Both the position numbers and the translations under genes were made by a program. A stretch of DNA of 64,000 bases from Paenibacillus spongiae. GTDB taxonomy: Bacteria > Bacillota > Bacilli > Paenibacillales > Paenibacillaceae. The DNA is taken from the NCBI RefSeq assembly GCF_024734895.1, contig NZ_CP091430.1:5474501-5538500 (forward strand). Reading direction: 5' to 3'. This document shows, piece by piece, positions 7,514 to 16,072 of this stretch (positions within the stretch are counted from its first letter, which is position 1; each line of letters begins with the position of its first letter). The notes beneath the pieces are model-generated. The model did not search any database, was not told the origin of the DNA, and worked only from the letters and a program-made list of their open reading frames with translations.

Positions 7514-8701
7514 TCATGAATGCAATCCGAGCTCCTTGCCCCAGACCTTGATTTTCTCCAAATAACCGTCCAATAAAAAAGCCGGCTTCTGCCCTTCTAC
7601 CGCCCAGTGAAGCTGCAAATACAAGCTGCGTTCCAATACCCGCTGCAAATATGCCATTTTATATAGCCTGACCGGATCTCCGTCGAACCGGATCCCGTAT
7701 TTGAGCATCTCTGCGGCATATAAATGCGAGCAGCGATGGATGACCGATTCCTCGTCACTTCGCCAGTCCTTCCGGTAAGCAAAAAACACGCCCATTAAAT
7801 TAAACATGTCAAACCAGCAAGGAGCGAAGCGGGCGCCTTCCCAATCGATAAATTTAATCGTCCAGTCGGCTTCCCCCACATTGCCGCAGCCCATATTCGG
7901 CGTCTGCAGATCATTGTGAATAATGCTTTTCCCTGCTTGAATGAGCTCCGGAAAATAAATCGGCCCTTTCTTTTTTAGTATGCCGCGCAGCAGATCGTAG
8001 CTGGATTCCAACCGCTGCTCGATCTCCGGACGCTCCATCGCTATATCCAAGTATGCAAGCGTTTCCTTGTGCGTCTTCTGACGTTCGAGGGACGTTTTTT
8101 CCGAATCGTAACGCGGAAGCCAATCTGCGAACAAATCCCAGTGCTTGTAGAAGCCGTCATTATAAGTTTGGGCATGAAGCTTCGCCAAGGAAGGAATAAT
8201 GCGGTCAAAGTGATCCGGCGTGAAAATAACCTGACCCTTTAATTGAGGGACATACTCCATGAACACCCAGACGTCGTCACCGCTCATTCCTTCTTGAATC
8301 AAATAAATGGTAGGCATCACATCCGCCAGAATGCCGCTTGCTTTACGGTACATGTTCAACTCAATCAGATCTTGATCTTCAACCGGGGCCTTGAACATTT
8401 TAAGGATGATGGGGGAGGACTGCTGCTTTACTTTTATCTCCAGCTTCCAGATCGTGCTTTTCACCGTTTCTTTCAAGCATTCCATGCTCTGGTCGTTCAA
8501 TGTGACGGAATCACCAAACTGGGCTGCAAATTTATCGGCCCATTGGAATTCCCGCCACTTCAGACTAATCTCATTCAGAGGCGGATTGTTGGATGCAGCT
8601 TGCGCATCCTCGATCCCTTTCTTATATCCGTCTTGCTTCCCCTTATTGAATCCATCTGCGCGGCCCTGCTTATAACCGCCGGGATCGTATGCATTCGCCA
8701 T
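7514..8701 (-). CDS. CotS/aminoglycoside-phosphotransferase-like kinase-fold protein, paralogue A
   Basis: Kinase-fold (APH/CotS-like) protein of 395 residues. It has an N-lobe with WKLEIKVK and the ATP-binding region, the catalytic loop HNDLQTPNMG (family HGDLHxxN), and the metal-binding FIDWEGA. The first 35 residues form an unusual glycine-spaced stretch (GYKQGRADGFNKGKQDGYKKG) not seen in its paralogue at 10867. CotS-type proteins occur in Bacillus spore coats and near coat polysaccharide genes; their substrates are uncertain. ATG 8701 is preferred because GTGGAGG precedes it; an upstream ATG at 8764 has no convincing site. The next gene downstream is FkbH, 34 bases away, so they may share a transcript. 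Note HND in place of HGD: the catalytic Asp remains. Confidence 0.78.
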   Translation of the reverse strand: MANAYDPGGYKQGRADGFNKGKQDGYKKGIEDAQAASNNPPLNEISLKWREFQWADKFAAQFGDSVTLNDQSMECLKETVKSTIWKLEIKVKQQSSPIILKMFKAPVEDQDLIELNMYRKASGILADVMPTIYLIQEGMSGDDVWVFMEYVPQLKGQVIFTPDHFDRIIPSLAKLHAQTYNDGFYKHWDLFADWLPRYDSEKTSLERQKTHKETLAYLDIAMERPEIEQRLESSYDLLRGILKKKGPIYFPELIQAGKSIIHNDLQTPNMGCGNVGEADWTIKFIDWEGARFAPCWFDMFNLMGVFFAYRKDWRSDEESVIHRCSHLYAAEMLKYGIRFDGDPVRLYKMAYLQRVLERSLYLQLHWAVEGQKPAFLLDGYLEKIKVWGKELGLHS

Positions 8702-8829
8702 ATATCCTAATCCTCCACTCAAGATTCCTTCCTTATCATATGATGCAACCCGCAAACGTGACAATAAAATGGGATCAGGGCTCCAGATTTCAGGAACATA
8801 CTATACGGGCGGCCTTCTCTCACGATCGG

Positions 8830-9564
8830 TTAGCTGTACGCTCTCCAGCCGGCGGTTCCTCCTGAAACAAGCAATTCTTTTGCTCCGTTTAGGCCTACAT
8901 TAGCAATAAGGTCCAATATGGATAGATTCGGCACAAACTTCCCTTTGCTTTGCGGGTACTCCGGGCATCGCCAGTCTTGAACGATAACCGAGAGGCTTCG
9001 ACGCCGGAAATGGTCCAGTTCAACGTACTGTCTGAATCCTTCACCTCCACATACATAATGAGTTCCATTCAGATCATGTACGATCTCTGCCATGCGCTCG
9101 GACGCTCTTGAATCGCGAGTCATACCCGTTGAGCTTATTACGCTGCCTTGCCATCCTAGCATTCGCAACATGTCAATCGTAAATTGTTCGCAAAATAGAT
9201 GAAAGCCCGTATTCATCCGTTGATGAAGATCAATGTAATTAAACACTATCGATCGCACCATTTCAAAATAAGGGCTTCGTGCATAGGCATGGTCAAACGT
9301 CTTTTGAAGCTTGGCGATCCAGTCTTCCTGATAGGTAATGGCCGCTTCATTGATTTTGATCCGATTCCCTCCTAAGAGCGGCACAGTCCTGACATGCTTA
9401 TCTCCGTTGATTTTCAACGAAAAGCGGGTTTGTCCCACCTTCCTGTTAATCTGAACGTCATCGAGCATTACCCACATATCGCTGTTCATAATACGGTTAA
9501 AATAGTGAAGCGGCGGAAAAACATTAGGTTGGTATATGCAAATCTTCTTCAACACCTGCTTCAC
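8830..9564 (-). CDS. WbqC-like protein
   Basis: This 244-residue protein matches the WbqC family: an opening CIYQPNVFPPLHYFNRI, then WVMLDDVQINRK, a middle that pairs Arg and Lys on strands (TRFSLKINGDKHVRTVPL), and a late YVCGGEGFRQY. WbqC proteins occur in O-antigen and other polysaccharide loci, and sometimes with flagellin glycosylation. Their chemistry is not settled, though acyl or amino-acid ligation to amino sugars has been proposed. The start is GTG 9564 behind GGAGGAAAGGA, overlapping the end of the GT4 gene by 41 bases, so the two are translationally coupled. The pairing with FkbH-ACP-GNAT genes nearby suggests that a sugar carrying an unusual acyl group is made here. Confidence 0.75.
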   Translation of the reverse strand: MKQVLKKICIYQPNVFPPLHYFNRIMNSDMWVMLDDVQINRKVGQTRFSLKINGDKHVRTVPLLGGNRIKINEAAITYQEDWIAKLQKTFDHAYARSPYFEMVRSIVFNYIDLHQRMNTGFHLFCEQFTIDMLRMLGWQGSVISSTGMTRDSRASERMAEIVHDLNGTHYVCGGEGFRQYVELDHFRRRSLSVIVQDWRCPEYPQSKGKFVPNLSILDLIANVGLNGAKELLVSGGTAGWRAYS

Positions 9565-10759
9565 TTCCTTTCCTCCGCAATAACGCTTCTGACTTTGACT
9601 TCAAAGCCTTGTTATAGACAACCATGACTTGTTTCATCATGGTATCAAGCGAACAATGAGTCGTTCCCCAAACCTTGGCTCCTTTGCCCAAACGTTCTTG
9701 CAAATCCGGGTCTTTCAATAGCACCTTAATCTGCCTGTAAAGCTTCTTGCTGTCGCCTGCGGGAACCAGAAGACCATTCTTTCCGTGTTTCACCATTTCG
9801 GTAATCCCTCCAACCCTGGAAGCGATTATCGATTTGCCAGCAGCCTGCGCTTCTACCAACGAATAAGGATAGTTATCCTCGAGGCTCGGGATGACTACAA
9901 TATGGGCTTGTTTTAGAAGGGCGGGAATGTCGCTGCGCCATCCTAAAAATTGGACCATTCCGCTCAGCCCTAGCCGTTTGGATTGTTTTTTTAAATCTTT
10001 TTCTTCGTTCCCGCTTCCCACGATCCAGCAAACCCAATCGATCCGATTCTTTTTCACCCGTGCCAAGGCGTCCAGCAAATAACGCTGTCCCTTATCTTCC
10101 GACAGCCGTCCCGTACATATAATGATTGTTTTGTTCGGCGGGCTCTTCAGCCCTGTCTTCTCGTTCATTAGATTCTGAAAGACCGGGACATCGATTCCAT
10201 TAGGAATGACCTTCATGCTCCCAGTCGGGATCCGGCACTTTTCGTACACGCGCATGAGCCATTTTGAAGGGACGATTGTCCATTTGCTTTGTCGAATGAC
10301 TTCGGATTCGAAGGAAGATAAGATCCTCCATTCCGAGGAATACTCGGCCGTAACGCAGCTATGCAAAGTCAAAACGAGAGGTGTAGACTGGGGCTTGCAA
10401 GACATCAACACACTGGCGGATACAATGTCCTGCGCATGTATGATTTGGTATTGACTCAGATCAACACTTTGAACCGCATTAAAAATCTTTATGGCCTTAT
10501 CTCGTATTTTCTTTTCATATTTCTGTACCTGTTCTCCCCCCCAGCCTGCCGGCAAGTATGGGATGCCTCTTCTATCGGACTTTTTGCTGTTAAGCGGGTG
10601 CTGACGATCCGACCTCGTGATGCAGTATTTATCTTTATGTCTGGCTAATATGTCTACTTGATGCCCGTTCTGTTCAAGCCCTTTCTTCAGCTCTTTGATA
10701 TACATTCCCACCCCGCCTCTTGGAGGATAGGCACATTTCGTTGCGATCAATACTTTCAC
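9524..10759 (-). CDS. GT4 family glycosyltransferase
   Basis: GT-B glycosyltransferase of 411 residues. The glycine loop PPRGGVGMYIKEL lies at residues 12-24. The start of the C-terminal Rossmann domain reads IIICTGRLSEDKGQRYLL, and the donor-binding E-x7-E motif is SLEDNYPYSLVEAQAAGKS. It would transfer a sugar from a nucleotide donor with retention. The start is GTG 10759 with ATAGGAGGAGAA in front. It is the first gene of a coupled pair with WbqC and probably belongs to the same surface-glycan pathway. No membrane segment is present, so it works at the inner face of the membrane or in the cytoplasm of the mother cell if the product is a spore glycan. Confidence 0.85.
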   Translation of the reverse strand: MKVLIATKCAYPPRGGVGMYIKELKKGLEQNGHQVDILARHKDKYCITRSDRQHPLNSKKSDRRGIPYLPAGWGGEQVQKYEKKIRDKAIKIFNAVQSVDLSQYQIIHAQDIVSASVLMSCKPQSTPLVLTLHSCVTAEYSSEWRILSSFESEVIRQSKWTIVPSKWLMRVYEKCRIPTGSMKVIPNGIDVPVFQNLMNEKTGLKSPPNKTIIICTGRLSEDKGQRYLLDALARVKKNRIDWVCWIVGSGNEEKDLKKQSKRLGLSGMVQFLGWRSDIPALLKQAHIVVIPSLEDNYPYSLVEAQAAGKSIIASRVGGITEMVKHGKNGLLVPAGDSKKLYRQIKVLLKDPDLQERLGKGAKVWGTTHCSLDTMMKQVMVVYNKALKSKSEALLRRKGSEAGVEEDLHIPT

Positions 10760-10785
10760 AGCGTTCTCCTCCTATCACTTACAAT

Positions 10786-10825
10786 AAAAAACCCGCATTA
10801 CGCGATGGAATCGGCATGTGGGTTT
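10786..10825 (-). terminator. Rho-independent terminator
   Basis: On the minus strand AAACCCACAT and ATGCGGGTTT form a stem followed by TTTTTATT. It lies 42 bases after the stop codon of the CotS-like gene at 10867 and before the GT4 gene, so the two are separate transcription units. Confidence 0.8.
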
Positions 10826-10866
10826 GTCGTTATAGCATGACTGCACGAATGAAGCTATTCTGGACG

Positions 10867-11955
10867 CTAGTATAATCCAAATTGCTTTCCCAAAACTTTG
10901 ACTTTTTCCAAATAAACCTTCAGCAGCTTCGCTTCTTTTTGCCCCGTGACGGCCCAGCTTAATTGCAAATATAAGCCTCTTTCCAGGATACGTTTCAAAT
11001 AGGCCATCTGATAGAGCTTCATAGGGTCGGTCTTGAACACAACGCCATGCTTCCTCATCTCGGCGGCATACAGGCTGACGGAGCGGCGGGTTATCGCTTC
11101 TTCTTCATCCTTCCACTCTCTCCGGTACGCCAAGAAAACGCCGATCAGATAGACGAGGTCATACCAGCACGGGGCGAACTTGGCGCCCTCCCAGTCGATA
11201 AACTTAACCTGCCATGGCTTCTCCTTCACATCGTGACAGGCCATATTGGCCGTGTGCAAATCGCCGTGAACGATACTGAGCCCTGCCTCGACCACCTCTG
11301 GAAGATATTCCGGACCATCTTTCAGCACTTTCTTCAGAAGGGTATAATACGGCTCCAGGATTGCTTTTAGATTGGGTTTCTTCATGGCTTCATCAAGATA
11401 ATGGAGCGTTGATTTGTTCATTTGGACTCGTTCGGCATGCATGCTCTTGGAATCGTATCGCGGAAGCCAATCCGCAAACGTTTTTTCATGACGCATAAAC
11501 TTTTCGTTCCTTGTGGCGGCATGGAGTTTTGCTAACGTTGGAATGATTTTTTTAAAGTGATCCGGGTTATACTCAATCTGCCCTCGCACAGGTTCAATGT
11601 ATTCCATGAATACCCATAAATCATGGCCATTGACGTTGCGTTTGGTCAGATAAATTTGCGGCATGAACGGCTGCAGCAGTTTTCTTGCTTTGCGGTATAT
11701 ATTTCGTTCAACGGTGCTTTCCGGACGCGATCTTCTTAATTGCTTCGAAATTTTGAGAACGACGGGCAAACTTTTGTGACCGGCTTTGATTTCAAGCTTC
11801 CAGATGCTGCTTTTGTAGGTATCCTTCAAGCACTTCATATTTCGATGGTTTAATGTTATTTCCCCGTCGAAGATCGGCTTGAATGCATCGGCAAACTGCA
11901 TCTTGCGCCATTTTCTGCGAATGAATCTTTGGGTGATTTCTCTAGCTCGGCCCAT
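10867..11955 (-). CDS. CotS/aminoglycoside-phosphotransferase-like kinase-fold protein, paralogue B
   Basis: Kinase-fold protein (362 residues) clearly paralogous to the gene at 7514. Long blocks are shared, such as IWKLEIKA, DLWVFMEY, ADWLPRYDS, FIDWEGAKFAPCWYD and LYAAEM. Its catalytic loop is the canonical HGDLHTANM and the metal site is FIDWEGA, so it should be an active kinase of the APH/CotS type. It lacks the glycine-spaced N-terminal extension of its sister. ATG 11955 follows AAAGGGGATGAGGG. It is transcribed alone and closed by a terminator. CotS relatives are spore-coat associated in Bacillus; a role in phosphorylating a sugar or coat component is plausible but unproven. Confidence 0.8.
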   Translation of the reverse strand: MGRAREITQRFIRRKWRKMQFADAFKPIFDGEITLNHRNMKCLKDTYKSSIWKLEIKAGHKSLPVVLKISKQLRRSRPESTVERNIYRKARKLLQPFMPQIYLTKRNVNGHDLWVFMEYIEPVRGQIEYNPDHFKKIIPTLAKLHAATRNEKFMRHEKTFADWLPRYDSKSMHAERVQMNKSTLHYLDEAMKKPNLKAILEPYYTLLKKVLKDGPEYLPEVVEAGLSIVHGDLHTANMACHDVKEKPWQVKFIDWEGAKFAPCWYDLVYLIGVFLAYRREWKDEEEAITRRSVSLYAAEMRKHGVVFKTDPMKLYQMAYLKRILERGLYLQLSWAVTGQKEAKLLKVYLEKVKVLGKQFGLY

Positions 11956-12129
11956 GGACCCTCATCCCCTTTCCCGCCTTTGTACTATTCTATGTTGAAG
12001 CGGCAAATATGAGATGGTTATTGCACCTTGGGAGACAAATATACCTATCATTCATTCGTCCAACCGGGAAGACGCATGATTTCATAGTCTAATTGGAAGA
12101 ACAGAAACTTCGGAAGGACTGTTGATGCT

Positions 12130-13212
12130 TTGGAAAGGCGATTTGTAGGCATACTGGTCAATTCATCCGTGTATAAAGGAATCCCTTCCGGCCGCCCCCG
12201 GCATGAGGAGATACGATTCTATGAAGAAGCAGGGCGCCTGTACGGACTGACTCCGTGTTTCTTCCGTCTGCAGGATATTCGTTTGCAGCATCGTACCGTT
12301 AACGCATATGTCAAAACATACGGGGGCTATATCCGACAACAGCTGGCGATTCCGGAAGTCATCCATAACCGTGCAATATACACCCGTACAGGCCCGAACA
12401 AACGAATGAAAGAGCTGGCTCAATCGGGCATTCAGGTGTTTAATGGCCGGAACCGGTACGGTAAACTCCACATCCACAATCTGCTGATGGAAGATGAATT
12501 ATTGCGGCCGCATATCCCCGGTACAGCTGCCGTGACACCGGACTCCCTGAAGGAAATGATGTCGCTGTACGACTCGCTCATCCTGAAACCGGACAACAGC
12601 AGCATCGGCCGCGGAGTCATGAAGCTGGACCGTTCCGGAGCCGGGTGGCAGCTTGCGTACCGTTCCCGCGGTTTATGGAGAAAGCTCCGTTTCGCAGACC
12701 GGATCCCTTCATTCTTGCAGCGGAAGCTGAGCCGGGAAAAGTATATTGTGCAGCAGCGGCTTCCGCTCGCAACCTATAACGGCTGCCCGTTTGACCTTCG
12801 CGTGTCCGTCCAGCGCTCTCATACGGGCGATTGGACAATGACGGGGATCGCCGTTAAGGTGGCGGCCAAGAACGCATTTATTACCAATGTAGCGCAAGGT
12901 GGAACCGTCTATCGATTAGAAGAAATATTGCGGCAATATCCTGCGTTGAGAGCGGAGCAGGTACGAGACGATATTGAGCGTTTCTGTTTGCATGCCGCCC
13001 GGCATTTAAGCGGTCATTTGGCTCACCTTGCGGATGTTGGATTCGACATTGGCCTTACGAACAGCGGTTATCCTCTTTTTGTGGAATGCAATGGGAGAGA
13101 TCTGCGCTACAGCTTTCAAAAAGGAAATATGCCGGAGGCGTGGAAAGCGACCTATACGAATCCGATCGGATTTGCACGTTTTTTGATGGATGGGAACGTG
13201 CCTCCTGGCTGA
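12130..13212 (+). CDS. YheC/YheD family ATP-grasp endospore coat-associated protein
   Basis: This 360-residue protein carries the YheC/D arrangement: an N-terminal domain ending in PEVIHNRAIYTR, then an ATP-grasp fold with LILKPDNSSIGRGVMKL (ATP-binding Lys and glycine loop), PFDLRVSVQR, and the metal-binding end GYPLFVECNGRDLR. YheC and YheD of Bacillus subtilis are recruited to the spore coat. The family resembles ligases, but no substrate is known. Start at TTG 12130 with GGAAGGA eleven bases upstream; no better in-frame start is visible. It is divergent from the CotS-like gene, with a 174-base intergenic region, and fits a spore-coat theme for the whole left part of the window. Confidence 0.87.
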   Translation: MERRFVGILVNSSVYKGIPSGRPRHEEIRFYEEAGRLYGLTPCFFRLQDIRLQHRTVNAYVKTYGGYIRQQLAIPEVIHNRAIYTRTGPNKRMKELAQSGIQVFNGRNRYGKLHIHNLLMEDELLRPHIPGTAAVTPDSLKEMMSLYDSLILKPDNSSIGRGVMKLDRSGAGWQLAYRSRGLWRKLRFADRIPSFLQRKLSREKYIVQQRLPLATYNGCPFDLRVSVQRSHTGDWTMTGIAVKVAAKNAFITNVAQGGTVYRLEEILRQYPALRAEQVRDDIERFCLHAARHLSGHLAHLADVGFDIGLTNSGYPLFVECNGRDLRYSFQKGNMPEAWKATYTNPIGFARFLMDGNVPPG

Positions 13213-13324
13213 CAACCGATTTCCCGTCTACCCATAAGATTAGATACATCATGAATAGCTTCATGACGATTAAATAATAGCAGCGGCCTTTGACAGCATC
13301 ATCAATTTGATGTAATGTAGTGGT

Positions 13325-13356
13325 ATTAGAATCTGGTACTAATACCTGATACCAAT
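13325..13356 (+). promoter_or_regulatory. Two overlapping FapR-type operators upstream of fabH
   Basis: ATTAGAATCTGGTACTAAT at 13325-13343 matches the known FapR consensus ATTAGTACCTGATACTAAT at 16 of 19 positions. ACTAATACCTGATACCAAT at 13338-13356 also matches at 16 of 19. They share six bases and end 26 bases before the fabH start. FapR represses fatty-acid genes and is released by malonyl-CoA. Confidence 0.8.
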
Positions 13357-13382
13357 ACCTAATCGTAAAGGAGCTGCTCCCC

Positions 13383-14375
13383 ATGCAGGAACCGCAATAT
13401 TTGTCCCATGCCAGCATCACGGCTTTCGGAGCTTATGTGCCGCAGCGCATCTTGAGCAATGCCGATCTGGAGCGAATCGTCGATACAAGCGATGAATGGA
13501 TTGTCCAGCGGACCGGTATTCACGAACGGCGGGTCGCCTCCGAAGGCGAGTTTTGCAGCGACCTGTGCTTTGCCGCCGTTCGCGACATGCAAGCCCGTTT
13601 CGGATCTGTATTGACGGATGTGGATTTCATTCTAGTCGCGACATCGACTCCGGATACGTTCTTCCCGAGCATGTCCTCGCGAGTTCAAGCCGAATTCGGC
13701 ATCGAAGCGTGCGGCGCAGCCGATATTCAAGCCGCATGCGCCGGATTCGTCACCGCCCTGCAGCTGGCAAACGGCCTGCTGCTGACAGGAGCTCATCGGA
13801 AGATATTAGTCATTGGCGCGGAAACACTCACTAAGGTAACCGACTATACCGACCGTACGACATGCATTTTATTTGGTGATGGAGCAGGTGCGGCGCTATT
13901 GGAGAGAACTCAAGAAGGTGCTTTTCTCGGGTCGCATGTTTCGACTACGGGCGAGAGCGGACATCAGCTTTATCGCTCCAGTTTATCTCCTTCCATACTA
14001 GGGATGCCGATCACGGCAAACGGGAAAATCATCCAGAACGGGAGAGAAGTGTATAAATGGGCGGTCAGTCAATTGCCTAAGGGCATTTCTGCGATTCTGC
14101 AACGTTACGGCTATACCGCCGCGGATTTGGATTGGTTTGTTCCGCATAGCGCCAACATGCGAATTATCGACTCCGTGTGCGATAAGACAGGCATTCCCAT
14201 CGAGAAGACGCTGTCAAGCATTGCTGAGTATGGGAACACATCGGCAGCCTCCATACCGCTCGCGCTCGATCTGGCCATGAAGGACGGCCGAATCAAGCCA
14301 GGCGACCTCGTACTGCTCTACGGTTTCGGCGGCGGTTTGACGGAAGCCGGCTTGTTGATGCGTTGGACGCTCTAG
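13383..14375 (+). CDS. fabH: 3-oxoacyl-[acyl-carrier-protein] synthase III
   Basis: Condenses an acyl-CoA primer with malonyl-ACP to start fatty-acid synthesis; in Firmicutes it takes branched primers. The 330-residue sequence shows the full catalytic triad: Cys119 in DIQAACAGF, His255 in FVPHSANMR and Asn285 in YGNTSAAS. It also has DEWIVQRTGI near the N-terminus and the glycine-rich end LLYGFGGGLTEAG. ATG 13383 follows AAAGGAG. It stands alone; no fabF or plsX is adjacent, so this may be a second fabH copy of the genome (the Bacillus situation of FabHA/FabHB), which the window cannot confirm. The paired FapR-like operators just upstream indicate malonyl-CoA-responsive control. Confidence 0.93.
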   Translation: MQEPQYLSHASITAFGAYVPQRILSNADLERIVDTSDEWIVQRTGIHERRVASEGEFCSDLCFAAVRDMQARFGSVLTDVDFILVATSTPDTFFPSMSSRVQAEFGIEACGAADIQAACAGFVTALQLANGLLLTGAHRKILVIGAETLTKVTDYTDRTTCILFGDGAGAALLERTQEGAFLGSHVSTTGESGHQLYRSSLSPSILGMPITANGKIIQNGREVYKWAVSQLPKGISAILQRYGYTAADLDWFVPHSANMRIIDSVCDKTGIPIEKTLSSIAEYGNTSAASIPLALDLAMKDGRIKPGDLVLLYGFGGGLTEAGLLMRWTL

Positions 14376-14533
14376 GTCAGCACCGCCGAGGCGGCTTCAA
14401 CATACAGATCCGTTTAGCGATGTCCGCTTCCTCGAGCGGTACCGCCAGACAGATTCCGCCGCAATGTAAGGCCATTTCGTCTGCTATAAGGCACAGCCTT
14501 GGAATCGTCCCGGCGCTTTAATGATCTGCATGC

Positions 14534-14575
14534 AAAGAAGCCCCCTGCCACACGGCTTGGGGGCTTCTTCTTTTC
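14534..14575. terminator. Bidirectional Rho-independent terminator
   Basis: AAGAAGCCCCC and GGGGGCTTCTT form an eleven-base stem with T-rich sequence on the plus side and T/C-rich sequence on the minus side. It lies between convergent fabH and the YmaF-like gene and can serve both. Confidence 0.8.
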
Positions 14576-14604
14576 GGACTTGCCGCTTGCTGCAGCCGCA
14601 GCGT

Positions 14605-14982
14605 TTACTTTACACGCTGTCTCTCGATTTTCTCAATAATCAATCTGTGGCCGACTGTGGTTCCAAGCCGGATGACTCCCGTAGTTCTTCCGGTAATGAT
14701 GTGGCGATGGCCATCGGCAACATTCGTCATAATGCGGAACCTGTGAAAATGGTTTGGCCCGGTGCCGATATTAAGACCCGTTTGTCCGGTATAGGTGTGA
14801 CGGTGTCCATCGGCTGTGGTCGTGATTCCCCGAAAGGTGTGGCGGTGTCTGCCGTCCTCGGGGATGACTAAATCCGTTAAGTTTCCAAACGAATGTCGGT
14901 GTCCTTGTACCAGCGAGGTCAAGCCTTCCATCCGATGTCTGAATTGTACGGGCCCGCCTTCTCCTTGTGAAATTTTCACCAT
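14605..14982 (-). CDS. YmaF-like histidine-rich repeat protein
   Basis: This 125-residue protein consists of repeated His-x-His units: GHRHSFGNLT, GRHRHTFRGIT, GHRHTYTG, NHFHRF and GHRHIITGRTT. The spacing of about 20-25 residues matches the YmaF family of Firmicutes. The regular pairs of histidines on beta strands suggest metal binding or a beta-roll, but YmaF proteins have no established function. ATG 14982 is chosen because GAAGGG precedes it; upstream in-frame ATGs exist at 15000 and 15123 without good sites. A bidirectional terminator lies downstream. No signal peptide is visible, so it is probably cytoplasmic or a spore component. Confidence 0.75.
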   Translation of the reverse strand: MVKISQGEGGPVQFRHRMEGLTSLVQGHRHSFGNLTDLVIPEDGRHRHTFRGITTTADGHRHTYTGQTGLNIGTGPNHFHRFRIMTNVADGHRHIITGRTTGVIRLGTTVGHRLIIEKIERQRVK

Positions 14983-15167
14983 CCATATCAACCCTTCCAT
15001 ACAGTGATAGTGACAGAGTATGCAAATGATCACGGTATGGTTTGGACAAATGATGTTCGCAAAGGCGAAAGAACCGGGGATGAACGCATCGATTCCGCAA
15101 TGAACTGACGCGCGGAAGCACATCAGCTATTCATTGCTTCCGTGCCGTCCGCAGCATTGGGCGGGGG

Positions 15168-15998
15168 CTATGCAATCGCAACGTCCCGCGACCTCAGTTC
15201 TTGGACGAGCGCCTTGCGCAGCTCCCGTCCGGCCGTCCAATAATACTCATCCTTGACGAGACAGGTTACGGTATACTTGGCGCCGAGCTGATTGTTCTCC
15301 ATTTCGGCAAGCCCGTACAGCTTCGGGGGCTCCACAGGCACGCCATCCGGATCCGTCAAGAACAGGTGCGGCATCGTCTCGATCAGACGAACGGAAATGG
15401 CTTGCACCGCTTGTTCGATCACCGACGGATCCGTATCAAACGGGATGGACACGTTGACGATTGCACGCATTCTTTCCCGGTTATAGTTCTGGCTCACTCT
15501 GATTTCCGAGTTTTGAATGACGACCACATGCTGCGCCCAAGTACGAATCTTCGTCGCACGCAGGCCGACGCTCATCACCGTTCCGTTAATTTGGCCGTTA
15601 TTGATCGTGACGTAGTCACCGACCGAGAATTGATCTTCAAATATAATAAAGAATCCTGTAATAAAATCCTTGACAAGCGTTTGGGCTCCGAAGCCTACGG
15701 CAAGCCCAAGAACACCCGCTCCCGCAATGATGGGTCCGACTTGAACGCCAATGTTGCTCAGACACATGAGCGCCGCAACGATGAATAACACATACTTCGT
15801 AAACGACAATAGAAGCGATTCCAGCGTATCCCGCTGCTTCGAGCCAAGACGCGTCAGAACGAACAGCCGCCTGATGGCTGTCTTCCTCAATTTCAGAGCC
15901 AGCCCTGTTGCCAGAACGATAATAATCAGGATAACCGATTTACTGGCAATAAGTTTAAGCCCGTCGATCCAAAATTCTTTTCCCATCCAATCCGCCAC
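15168..15998 (-). CDS. MscS-family mechanosensitive ion channel
   Basis: Small-conductance mechanosensitive channel of 276 residues. There are three membrane helices (about 18-40, 60-85, 88-118), the third being the Gly/Ala-rich pore helix AGAGVLGLAVGFGAQTLVKD. It is followed by the beta domain with GDYVTINNGQINGTVMSVGLRATKIRTW and a C-terminal alpha/beta cytoplasmic cage. Length and pattern match the short MscS type (YkuT-like). It opens under hypo-osmotic stress to release solutes. The start is GTG 15998 after AGGGAGAGGAAG. It stands alone between a YmaF-like gene and a LysR regulator. Confidence 0.9.
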   Translation of the reverse strand: MADWMGKEFWIDGLKLIASKSVILIIIVLATGLALKLRKTAIRRLFVLTRLGSKQRDTLESLLLSFTKYVLFIVAALMCLSNIGVQVGPIIAGAGVLGLAVGFGAQTLVKDFITGFFIIFEDQFSVGDYVTINNGQINGTVMSVGLRATKIRTWAQHVVVIQNSEIRVSQNYNRERMRAIVNVSIPFDTDPSVIEQAVQAISVRLIETMPHLFLTDPDGVPVEPPKLYGLAEMENNQLGAKYTVTCLVKDEYYWTAGRELRKALVQELRSRDVAIA

Positions 15999-16072
15999 GT
16001 AACTTCCTCTCCCTGCATGTTAGCTCATTTATCCTAAAATACTCAAACACAGAATAAATCAACAACTCCGAT

